Assembly (NCBI GenBank): GCA_004356985.1
Contig: SMXQ01000036.1
Coordinates: forward strand, 1-39,495
Source: Alphaproteobacteria bacterium
Lineage (GTDB): Bacteria; Pseudomonadota; Alphaproteobacteria; SMXQ01
DNA length: 39,495 nt
Direction: 5' to 3'
In this document: positions 10,870 through 19,070 of the stretch, one piece after another
Layout of the letters: every line of letters begins with the position of its first letter
How positions within the stretch are numbered: position 1 is the first letter of the stretch
Position numbers and translations under genes: made by a program
The notes under the pieces: generated by a model
Databases searched by the model: none
What the model was told of the DNA's origin: nothing
The model's input: the letters and a program-made list of their open reading frames with translations, nothing else

Positions 10870-10918
10870 GGCAAATACCTGCCATATGGTTCGATTTGGC
10901 CCGATTATGCCCTAGCAG
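10866..10918. repeat. Short palindromic intergenic element (copy A)
   Basis: CTAGGGCA (10866-10873) / TGCCCTAG (10908-10915) perfect ends; core CCATATGGTTCGATTTGG resembles the arm of the 20655-20890 element. Confidence 0.5.
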
Positions 10919-11892
10919 CCGTGGTAGTCGCGGTACCACCGAACGAACAGCGGGATGCCGGCGGTCAGCGAAGTGGTGGGCTTGAAACCGAGGTCCCGGC
11001 CGGCAGCGGTAATGTCGGCGTAAGTTTCCTTGACGTCGCCCGGCTGCATCGGCGCCATCTTGAGGTCGGCCTTCCTGCCGGCCGCCTGCTCGATCATTTC
11101 GATGAACCGCAGCAGCTCCACCGGTTGGTTGTTGCCGATGTTGTAAACCCTGTGGGGCGCCGCGCCGTCGGCCGATTCCGGCGGCCGGTCGAGCGCCGCG
11201 AGGACCCCCGCCACCGCATCGTCGATGTAGGTGAAATCGCGGCGCATGTCGCCATGGTTGAAGACATGGATGGTCTCGCCGCGGAAGATGGCCTCGGTGA
11301 AGGCGTAGTACGCCATGTCCGGCCGGCCCCAGGGTCCGTAAACCGTGAAGAAGCGGAGCCCGGTCGCCGGAATCCCGTAAAGATGGCTGTAGGTATGGCT
11401 GATCAGCTCGTCGGCCTTCTTGGAGGCGCCATAGAGAGAGACCGGCCGCTCCACCGGATCTTCTTCCGAATAGGGTTGCTTCTGGTTGGTCCCGTAGACC
11501 GAAGACGACGACGCATAGACCAGGTGGCGGAGATCCTCCATATGGCGGCAGGTCTCCAAGATGTTGAGATGTCCCCCGATATTGTCGCGCACATAGGCTT
11601 GGGGGTTGATCAGGGAATAGCGTATCCCCGCCTGGGCCGCGAGATGGACCACCCCGGTGACGCCGCCGAGGCCGCGCGAAAGGGCCGCCATGGCGCCCTC
11701 ATCGGCGATATCGAGCCGCTTGAAGGTGAACCCGTGATGGGTTTCGAGCCGGTCGAGGCGCGCCTTTTTCAGCGCCACGTCGTAGTATTCGTTCAGGTTA
11801 TCGACGCCGATCACGTCGTCGCCGCGCGCCATCAGCGCCTCGGCGACGTGGTAGCCGATGAAACCGGCGACGCCGGTCACGAGGATGGTCAT
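10912..11892 (-). CDS. NAD-dependent nucleotide-sugar epimerase (UDP-glucuronate 4-epimerase-like)
   Basis: MTILVTGVAGFIGYHVAEALMARGDDVIGVDNLNEYYDVALK..., SSSVYGTN, YGASKKADE. Confidence 0.9.
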   Translation of the reverse strand: MTILVTGVAGFIGYHVAEALMARGDDVIGVDNLNEYYDVALKKARLDRLETHHGFTFKRLDIADEGAMAALSRGLGGVTGVVHLAAQAGIRYSLINPQAYVRDNIGGHLNILETCRHMEDLRHLVYASSSSVYGTNQKQPYSEEDPVERPVSLYGASKKADELISHTYSHLYGIPATGLRFFTVYGPWGRPDMAYYAFTEAIFRGETIHVFNHGDMRRDFTYIDDAVAGVLAALDRPPESADGAAPHRVYNIGNNQPVELLRFIEMIEQAAGRKADLKMAPMQPGDVKETYADITAAGRDLGFKPTTSLTAGIPLFVRWYRDYHGC

Positions 11893-11956
11893 GGGCGGAT
11901 CGCCCCTCCTTGCCAAATCCCCCACCGTATAGCCTGGTGGGCGGGCAAAATCACCC

Positions 11957-12243
11957 CTCACGAAGAATCCGGGTCATCGCCTGGCGCCGCCGGGAAGGCC
12001 GGCGACCAGGGCATGCTCCCATGACGACCCCCACCGCAATACGGCCGAGCGCAGGCTTGAGAGGGCGGAGCGGGAAGAGTATGAACAGGACCTGACGCGC
12101 ATTTGCCGGTCTCTCGGCCCTGAGAGTTTCGGCCTTTGCCTTAAACTTGCGGCCCTGCCGCTGGCGGCCCGTGGCTTCGGCCGCGTGAAACAGGCCGCCG
12201 TGGAGAAGATCGCGCCGCGCGGAGATTCGCGCCGCCCTCGATA
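11957..12243 (+). pseudogene. Truncated C-terminal remnant of an indolepyruvate:ferredoxin oxidoreductase-like protein
   Basis: Frame without ATG start reads ...NTAERRLERAEREEYEQDLTRICRSLGPESFGLCLKLAALPLAARGFGRVKQAAVEKIAPRGDSRRPR*, resembling the conserved TAERRMER..LI.EYE...LAALPE.IRGFGHVK C-terminal region of that family. Confidence 0.5.
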
Positions 12244-12252
12244 AGGAGGACC

Positions 12253-12369
12253 ATGGTCAACTGGCCGCACAATAGGTTTTGGATGACGCCGATCGCGGCC
12301 CCCGAGAGCGGCCCCCTCGCCGCCGACCCCATGGCCAGGTCCTTGCCAGCAGGTGAAACCACGCGGTGA
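12253..12369 (+). CDS. Putative 38-aa leader peptide upstream of tandem MFS genes
   Basis: Strong Shine-Dalgarno ATAAGGAGGACC directly upstream of ATG 12253; MVNWPHNRFWMTPIAAPESGPLAADPMARSLPAGETTR*; stop overlaps the next start as GTGA. Confidence 0.4.
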   Translation: MVNWPHNRFWMTPIAAPESGPLAADPMARSLPAGETTR

Positions 12370-13637
12370 GCATGGTCAGCCCCTTGACCGGGTTCACGCG
12401 GGCCATGCGCCATCGCCACTACCGGAACTACACCTGCGGCAGTGTGCTGTCGTTGATCGGCACCTGGACCCACCGGGTGGCGCTCGGCTGGCTAAGCTGG
12501 CAACTGACCGGGTCCTACGCCTGGCTCGGCATCATCGCCTTCGCCGATATGTTCGTGATGATGCTGTTTTCCCCCCTCGCCGGCGACCTCGCCGACCGCA
12601 TGGACCGGCGGAGAGTCGCGTTCTGGTCCCAATTCGCGATGATGTGCCAGGCGATAACCATCGCCGTCCTGGTGTTTGCCGACCTGATGGGCATCTGGCT
12701 GCTGTTGACCATGACCCTTCTGCTCGGCGTGATGCACGCCTATCACACCGCCTCGCGGCTTGCCATGGTGCCCAATTTGGTCCCCTTGGAAGACCTGACG
12801 CCGGCCATCGCCATCAATTCCCTGATCTTCAACGTGGCGCGTTTCCTGGGCCCGGCGGTGGCCGGTTTGATCATCGCCAATTTCGGCGTGGGACCGGCCT
12901 TCGCCTTCAACGCCTTGACCTTCACCGTCTTTCTGGTGGTGCTGGGACGGCTCGAACTGCTGCGCGAAGAACACCGGCCCGGCCCCAGCCAGGGCGTGTT
13001 CTCCAATATCGCCCATGGGGTGCGTTACGCGGTGGGGCACGCCGGGATCGGGCCGCTCTTGGTGATGCTGACCATCACCGCCTTCGCCGGACGGTCGCTG
13101 CCCGACCTGCTGCCCGGATTCGCCGATGCCGTTTTCCGGCGCGGGCCGGAGGGCCTCGCCTGGCTGACCTCGATGATGGGGCTGGGCGCCATGCTGTCTG
13201 GATTCGTGTTCCTGGCCCGCGACGGTGTGGTGGGAATGACCGCCATCGTGCTGCACTGCCTGGTGCTGCTCGGACTTACCATGATCGTGTTCGTGTTGTT
13301 CGATACCTTCTGGGTCGCCTTGGTAATGATCGCGGGGATCGGCTTCTTCATGAACCTCAACTCCATCGGCGTCCTCAATCTCATGCAGAACGTGGTGGAC
13401 GGCCCCCTGCGCGGCCGGGTGATGTCGATCTACACGATCCTCCATCAAGGGGCGCCGGCGGCCGGCACGCTGCTGCTCGGCGCCACCGCCGAATACACCG
13501 GCCTGGCTTGGCCGGTGGCGGCGGCGGGAATGCTGGGGATCGTGTTCTGGCTGGTGATGCTGCCCAGGCTCGGCGCCATGACCGCGGCGCTAGAGGGCGC
13601 GGCCCACGCCGCGCCGCGCGCGGGGACCGGCGCTTGA
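12366..13637 (+). CDS. MFS transporter (MFS_3/EntS-like), paralog 1
   Basis: RHYRNYTCGSVLSLIGTWTHRVALGWLSWQLTGS...LFSPLAGDLADRMDRRR; multi-TM; GTG start. Confidence 0.85.
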   Translation: MSMVSPLTGFTRAMRHRHYRNYTCGSVLSLIGTWTHRVALGWLSWQLTGSYAWLGIIAFADMFVMMLFSPLAGDLADRMDRRRVAFWSQFAMMCQAITIAVLVFADLMGIWLLLTMTLLLGVMHAYHTASRLAMVPNLVPLEDLTPAIAINSLIFNVARFLGPAVAGLIIANFGVGPAFAFNALTFTVFLVVLGRLELLREEHRPGPSQGVFSNIAHGVRYAVGHAGIGPLLVMLTITAFAGRSLPDLLPGFADAVFRRGPEGLAWLTSMMGLGAMLSGFVFLARDGVVGMTAIVLHCLVLLGLTMIVFVLFDTFWVALVMIAGIGFFMNLNSIGVLNLMQNVVDGPLRGRVMSIYTILHQGAPAAGTLLLGATAEYTGLAWPVAAAGMLGIVFWLVMLPRLGAMTAALEGAAHAAPRAGTGA

Positions 13638-14881
13638 TCCGAACCGGCAGCTGGAGCCATGTCGTCCAGGCGCTCCGCCACCGCGACCACAGGCGGTTCA
13701 ACGCGACCCTGTTTCCGGCCCTGATCAGCCTGTGGGGCCAGCGCACCGGAATCGGCTGGCTGACCTGGGAGCTGACCCATTCGCCGACCTGGCTGGGCAT
13801 CGTCGCCGCCGCCGACCTGCTGCCAGGGATTTTTCTTTCGCCCTTCGCCGGGGTGACCGCCGACCGCGCCGTGCCGCTCAAGATGATGCGCCTTACCCAG
13901 GGCATCATCCTGGCGCACGCCCTAATGCTGGCTGTCCTCACGGCTAACGGTTGGATCAATGTCTGGATCCTTTTGGCCCTGTCGTTGCTCACCGGCGTCA
14001 ATCAGCCCTACGCCATAGCCGCCCGCATGGTGTTCTTCCCGCACCTGGTTCCCAGGGATGAGCTCGGCACCGCCGTCACCATCAATTCCACCATCTTCAA
14101 CCTTGGCCGGGCGGTGGGTCCGGCGCTGGCCGGCCTGATGATCGGACCGTTGGGCGTCGCCTCTGTATTTTTCCTGAATTTCGCGGCCTTCCTGGCGCAT
14201 TGGATCAACCTGTTCCGCATCCGCGCGGTCCGCGTCGAGCGCCACGCCGCCCAGCGCCGGGGGATGTTGGCCGAGGTGGCCGAGGGACTGCGCTATACGG
14301 CGCGGCATCCCGGCATCGGGCCGTTGCTTCTGCTTTTGGTGGTGGCATCCATGATGTCGCGCCCGCTTGGCGAATTGCTGCCCGGTTTCGCCGACGAAGT
14401 CTTCGCCCGCGGCCCCCAGGGACTGGGGTGGCTCTTGACCGCCATGGGCGTGGGCGGGCTGCTCGGCGCCATCTGGCTCACCGGCCGCGCGCCGGGGAAG
14501 GGACTGACCAACGTGGTGCTGTCGACGACCCTGGTCATGGGCCTGGCCCTGCCCGCCTTCGCCTTGGTGGAGAATTTCTCCATGGCGCTGGGTTTCCTGG
14601 TGATTCTGGGCTTCATGCTGGTGGTTTCGGGAACCGGCACCCAGGCATTGATGCAGATGGCGGTGGCGAGCGCGTTCCGGGGCCGGGTGATGTCGCTTTA
14701 TTCGGTGGTGTTCCGGGGCATGCCGGCGATCGGCGCCATCGTCCTTGGCCTGGTGGCCGAGGTTTTGGGGTTGGGCCTGGCGGTGGCCGGCGCCGGCGTG
14801 ATCTGCGTGTTGGCCTGGGCCGCCGCCCTGCCCAGGCGCGGAACCCTGCAGGCCGCCCTGGAGGCGCCGCCCGAGGATTGA
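13634..14881 (+). CDS. MFS transporter (MFS_3/EntS-like), paralog 2
   Basis: RRFNATLFPALISLWGQRTGIGWLTWELTHSPTWLG...; collinear similarity to paralog 1; probable TTG start overlapping the upstream stop (TTGA). Confidence 0.8.
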   Translation: MIRTGSWSHVVQALRHRDHRRFNATLFPALISLWGQRTGIGWLTWELTHSPTWLGIVAAADLLPGIFLSPFAGVTADRAVPLKMMRLTQGIILAHALMLAVLTANGWINVWILLALSLLTGVNQPYAIAARMVFFPHLVPRDELGTAVTINSTIFNLGRAVGPALAGLMIGPLGVASVFFLNFAAFLAHWINLFRIRAVRVERHAAQRRGMLAEVAEGLRYTARHPGIGPLLLLLVVASMMSRPLGELLPGFADEVFARGPQGLGWLLTAMGVGGLLGAIWLTGRAPGKGLTNVVLSTTLVMGLALPAFALVENFSMALGFLVILGFMLVVSGTGTQALMQMAVASAFRGRVMSLYSVVFRGMPAIGAIVLGLVAEVLGLGLAVAGAGVICVLAWAAALPRRGTLQAALEAPPED

Positions 14882-14992
14882 CGCCCAAGGCGGGGACGGC
14901 GCGTCCCGCCGGGGAAATCCGCTTAAATATATTTCTCTCCCCATCCCTTGTCGCGGGTAGGCATCGATCCCTATATTGAGTATCACTTAACG

Positions 14993-15014
14993 CACGGCCC
15001 CAATGGGGGCCGTG
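14993..15014 (+). promoter_or_regulatory. Perfect hairpin in the nadA 5' region
   Basis: CACGGCCCC-AATG-GGGGCCGTG, 9-bp perfect stem with 4-nt loop, no T-tract, 54 nt upstream of the nadA ATG. Confidence 0.4.
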
Positions 15015-15067
15015 CCGGTCAGGCGGATCACCAAGGACCGATCCCGAAAAGGCGAGGAATTTCCCCC

Positions 15068-16072
15068 ATGAGCACGATGGAAGCCTTTGATTTTACAGAG
15101 GAAATTGCCCGCATCACCGCCCCGCTCTATGAGCGCGTCAAGACGGTCATCCCGGAAGCGGAGTGGCTGGTTCACGCGCCCTATGTGGCGGCCATAAACA
15201 AGCTCAAGGTGGAGCGCAACGCGGTCATCCTGGCGCATAACTACATGACGCCGGAAATCTTTCATTGCGTCGGCGATTTATGCGGGGATTCCCTGGCCCT
15301 CGCCAAGATGGCCCAGGACACCGACGCCGAGGTGATCCTGCTCGCCGGCGTCCATTTCATGGCCGAGACGGCGAAGCTGCTCAACCCGGACAAAACCGTC
15401 CTGATGCCCGACCTGGGCGCCGGCTGCACCCTGGCGTCTTCCATCACCGGTGCCGATGTCCGCGCCCTGAAGGTGGCCCATCCCGGACGCCCGGTGGTGA
15501 CCTATGTCAACACCTCGGCCGAGGTAAAGGCGGAATCAGACATCTGTTGCACCTCGTCCAATGCCGTGAAGGTGGTCGAATCCCTCGGCGTCGACGAAGT
15601 GATCATGATCCCTGACGAATACCTATCGGGGTTCGTCGCCAGCCAGACCAAGGTCAAGATCATCCCCTGGAAGGGCCATTGCGTGGTTCACGAAGCCTTC
15701 ACCGCCGCCGAAATCGCTGAATACCGGGATATGTACGACGACATCGCCGTCATCGCCCATCCCGAATGCCCCGGCGAGGTGCGCGACGCCGCGGATTTCG
15801 TCGGCTCCACCAGTGCCATGATCGATTGGGTCCGGACCCACAAACCCAAACGCGTATTCATGGTCACCGAATGCTCCATGAGCGACAATGTCGCCGCCGA
15901 GGAGCCCGAGGTGGAGTTCATCCGGCCCTGCAACCTGTGCCCCTACATGAAGATGATCACCCTGCCCAAGATCCTGGCCGCGCTCGAGACCCTGGAGCCG
16001 AGGGTGGAAATTCCCGAAGACGTGGCGCGGCGCGCCCGGGTCTCGGTGGAACGCATGGTCGCGGTCGCCTGA
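15068..16072 (+). CDS. nadA: Quinolinate synthase NadA
   Basis: [33 protein letters not shown]..., [43 protein letters not shown]. Confidence 0.94.
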   Translation: MSTMEAFDFTEEIARITAPLYERVKTVIPEAEWLVHAPYVAAINKLKVERNAVILAHNYMTPEIFHCVGDLCGDSLALAKMAQDTDAEVILLAGVHFMAETAKLLNPDKTVLMPDLGAGCTLASSITGADVRALKVAHPGRPVVTYVNTSAEVKAESDICCTSSNAVKVVESLGVDEVIMIPDEYLSGFVASQTKVKIIPWKGHCVVHEAFTAAEIAEYRDMYDDIAVIAHPECPGEVRDAADFVGSTSAMIDWVRTHKPKRVFMVTECSMSDNVAAEEPEVEFIRPCNLCPYMKMITLPKILAALETLEPRVEIPEDVARRARVSVERMVAVA

Positions 16073-16106
16073 CCGGCGGTGGGGTATCCGCCGCGGGCCA
16101 GCGCCC

Positions 16107-16427
16107 TCAGGCGGCCCCGGTTTCCTTCGATGCTTCGGCGTCCGAATGCTCCTTGAAGGCGGCCTTTTGTTCCGCCGTCGCTTCGGTCTGGTACTTGGCC
16201 TTCCACTGGTCGTAGGGCATGCCGTAGATGCTCTCGCGGATGGCTTCGAATTCGACCTCGACGCCGCGTTCGTCGGCCGCCGCCTTCATCCATTTGGACA
16301 AGCAGTTGCGGCAGAACCCGGCCAGGGTCATCAGCTCGATGTTCTGCACCTGGGGTTGGTTGCGCAGGTGTTCCACCAGGGTGCGGAACGCCGCCGCCTC
16401 TAGCTCCGTCCGTGTTTGATCGTCCAT
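16107..16427 (-). CDS. DUF1244 domain-containing protein
   Basis: AAFRTLVEHLRNQPQVQNIELMTLAGFCRNCLSKWMKAAADE...YGMPYDQWKAKYQ. Confidence 0.85.
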   Translation of the reverse strand: MDDQTRTELEAAAFRTLVEHLRNQPQVQNIELMTLAGFCRNCLSKWMKAAADERGVEVEFEAIRESIYGMPYDQWKAKYQTEATAEQKAAFKEHSDAEASKETGAA

Positions 16428-16511
16428 GGGGTGCTCCTCTCAAAGGATAGATATGGCACTTTGACTCAGCCTCGCCAAGGGCAAGGTCCAATTTCACCCC
16501 TCCCGCGCCGC

Positions 16512-17816
16512 CTAGAGCATTTTCCGGGGCGCCGGCCCGCCCTGGGCCCAGTCGATCAGTTCCACCATATGGACCACCGGCGCTTCAAGGCGGGGGGCGA
16601 GTTGCATCATGCAACCGAGATTCGACGATGCCACGGCATCCGCCGCGAGGCGATTGAGGGAGCGCGCCTTGTCGGCGCCCAAAACGGCCGCGGTTTCCGG
16701 CTCGGTGAGGTTGTAAGTGCCGGCCGACCCGCAGCAAACCGGGCCCTCGGCGGGCTCCACCACCTCGAACCCGGCGTCCCGGAGAAGCCCGGAACTGGAC
16801 CCCGCCGCCCCCTGCCCGTTGGCCAGCGAACAGGGCGCCTGCCAAGCGATGCGCCGGGCCGGGCCCGAGGGCGGATACCCGAGCCCGAGCCCGTCGAGGA
16901 ATTCGCCGGCATCACGCACCAAACCCGCCACCCGGCGCGCCGGCGCTTCCCACTCCTGGTCGCCAACGAACAGGCCACCGTAGGCTTTCATCAACGTGCC
17001 GCAGCCCGAGGCGGTCTGGACCACCGCGTCCAAGCCCCCGCCATCGGCCTCCATAAGGACCCGGGCGATCACCTTGCGGGCATGGGCGCGGGCCGCGGAG
17101 CCCTGGCCCAGATGTTCGTTGAGCGCCCCGCAGCAGGCGGCGTCGCCCAACACCACCGCCTCGATGCCGGCGCGGTTGAGGATACGAATCAGGGCGCCGT
17201 TGATCTCCGGCGCCAGGACGGATTGGGCGCAACCGGTGATCATGGCGATGCGCCCCCGGGGAGGCCCTTGGGGCGGATAGGTTCCGGGCACCACCCTTTC
17301 GGTCCGCACCTGGCCGCCGGCGGCCAAGGCCAGCCCGGCGCTCAGCGTGCCTCCCAGCAGGTGGCGCAAGGGGGCCAAGGGCCGGACCATGCGCATGAGG
17401 ATGGTGAAAAGACCGGGATTCGGCAGCACCCGGCCGAGAAGCGCGCGCAGCGATCGCTGCCACGGGCCACGCCGGGTGCGCTCTTCCACCACGTCGCGGG
17501 CGATGCCGATGAGGCTGCGGTAATCGACCCCGGAGGGGCAGGCGGGCATGCAGGCGAGGCATCCCACACAGCGGTCCAAATGGGTCACGATGGAGGGATC
17601 GGGCGGCGGCGGCGGCCCGGCGGTCTCCGCGCCCGCTTCCAGAAGGTCGCGGATCAGCCAGATTCGGCCGCGGGGCCCGTCGAGTTCGTCGCCGGTGAGC
17701 CGGTAAGTGGGGCAGGCCGGTGCGCAGAACCCGCAATGAACGCAATTCCTGAGAATCTCGTCGGCGGCGCGGATGCGGGGATCGGCGCGTTGGCTCTCGG
17801 TGAACCCGGTTCGCAT
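16512..17816 (-). CDS. glcF: Glycolate oxidase iron-sulfur subunit GlcF
   Basis: CVHCGFCAPACPTY and CVGCLACMPACPSGVDY ferredoxin motifs; adjacent to glcE/glcD. Confidence 0.92.
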   Translation of the reverse strand: MRTGFTESQRADPRIRAADEILRNCVHCGFCAPACPTYRLTGDELDGPRGRIWLIRDLLEAGAETAGPPPPPDPSIVTHLDRCVGCLACMPACPSGVDYRSLIGIARDVVEERTRRGPWQRSLRALLGRVLPNPGLFTILMRMVRPLAPLRHLLGGTLSAGLALAAGGQVRTERVVPGTYPPQGPPRGRIAMITGCAQSVLAPEINGALIRILNRAGIEAVVLGDAACCGALNEHLGQGSAARAHARKVIARVLMEADGGGLDAVVQTASGCGTLMKAYGGLFVGDQEWEAPARRVAGLVRDAGEFLDGLGLGYPPSGPARRIAWQAPCSLANGQGAAGSSSGLLRDAGFEVVEPAEGPVCCGSAGTYNLTEPETAAVLGADKARSLNRLAADAVASSNLGCMMQLAPRLEAPVVHMVELIDWAQGGPAPRKML

Positions 17817-17818
17817 GC

Positions 17819-19063
17819 CTAGAGTCCTTCGAACATGCGGCCGGGATTGAGCACGCCACGGGGGTCGAAATTCTCCTTCACCCGCCGCGTCAATGCCGCC
17901 AGGGCGCCCTCTTCCGGCTGGAATACCGGCACCCGGGCGCGCACCGCCTCGGGCGCCCGCATGAGGGTCGCGTGGCCGCCGTGCTCATTGGTGATCCGGC
18001 GCAGCATTGCCGCCCCGGCATCGATCGCCTCGGGAGTTTCCGCCGGCGCCGGAGCACACCAGACCAGCCCGCCCGCCCAATCGAAGGCCACCTCGCCGCC
18101 CAGCGCCTGTTGGATCCTGCCACCGCCGGCGATCCCCTGGGCCGGGGGCAAAGAAAGACGCCAAAGCATGTCCCCGCCGGCGCCCGCTTTGGGCAGCAGC
18201 ACGCCGGCGCCGACCTCGGCCCACAACGCCCGGCTGCGCGTGGCGTGAAGTTCCCCGGTCTCGCCCGACCGGGCCAACGCCGCCCGCAACGCGACCGTCC
18301 GCTCCCGCACGCCTTGGCGGCTTCCTTCCAGGCGCAGCGCCGTCACCGGCCCGCCGGCCTGGGCCACATCATCGACGCCGGAACGCGCGCCCGCCAATTG
18401 AGGCAGGTAGGCGGCGGCGGAAATGTCCCACGGGCCGTCCACCGCGCCCTCCATGGTGGCCGCCGCATCGGCCGGGGTCTCGCCGAACAGAAGAACGGTG
18501 CGGGTCGCCGCGGCCCGGGGCAACACCTTGAAGGTCACAAGGGACAGCACCGCCAAGGTGCCATAGGAGCCCGTCAACAGCTTCGACATGTCGTAACCGG
18601 TGACGTTCTTGACCACCCGCCCGCCCGACGCGAAGACCTCGCCGCGCCCGCTGACGGCCCTGATTCCCAGCACATGATCGCGCGCGGCACCGGCGAAGGG
18701 GCGTCTCGGGCCCGACAGGTTGCAGGCGATGACGCCGCCGATGGTGCCGCCTCCGATTGGCTGCCCGTAGAGCGGCCCCAAATCCGGCGGCTCGAAGGCG
18801 AGTTGCTGGCCGGCTTCGGCCAAGGCCGTCTCGATCTCGGCCATGGGCGTCGCCGCGCCCGCCTCCATCACCAATTCGCCGGGCGCGTAATGATTGATCC
18901 CCGAGAGCCGCGCCACCGACAAATGCGCCTGGGCCTCGACCGGGCGGCCCAGGCCCGCCTTGGTGCCGTGGCCGGAGACCGCCAGGGTCCGCCTGTCCGC
19001 CGCCGCTTCGGCTATGGCGGCCCTCAGCCCATCTTCGTCCAATGGTTCGATCAGCCTGTCCAT
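17819..19063 (-). CDS. glcE: Glycolate oxidase FAD-binding subunit GlcE
   Basis: MDRLIEPLDEDGLRAAIAEAAADRRTLAVSGHGTKAGLGRP..., GGTIGGVIACNLSGPRR. Confidence 0.9.
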   Translation of the reverse strand: MDRLIEPLDEDGLRAAIAEAAADRRTLAVSGHGTKAGLGRPVEAQAHLSVARLSGINHYAPGELVMEAGAATPMAEIETALAEAGQQLAFEPPDLGPLYGQPIGGGTIGGVIACNLSGPRRPFAGAARDHVLGIRAVSGRGEVFASGGRVVKNVTGYDMSKLLTGSYGTLAVLSLVTFKVLPRAAATRTVLLFGETPADAAATMEGAVDGPWDISAAAYLPQLAGARSGVDDVAQAGGPVTALRLEGSRQGVRERTVALRAALARSGETGELHATRSRALWAEVGAGVLLPKAGAGGDMLWRLSLPPAQGIAGGGRIQQALGGEVAFDWAGGLVWCAPAPAETPEAIDAGAAMLRRITNEHGGHATLMRAPEAVRARVPVFQPEEGALAALTRRVKENFDPRGVLNPGRMFEGL

Positions 19064-19070
19064 AGCGCGC

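Noticed and set aside
12353-13633. First half of the 842-aa ORF 12353-14881, suggesting one giant fused protein
   Set aside because: This part is an out-of-frame reading of MFS paralog 1; only 13634-14881 in this frame is a real MFS protein.
16508-16528. CTAGAGCATTTTCCGG at the glcF stop codon as a further copy of the intergenic repeat
   Set aside because: Only a short partial similarity and inside coding sequence; not enough to call.
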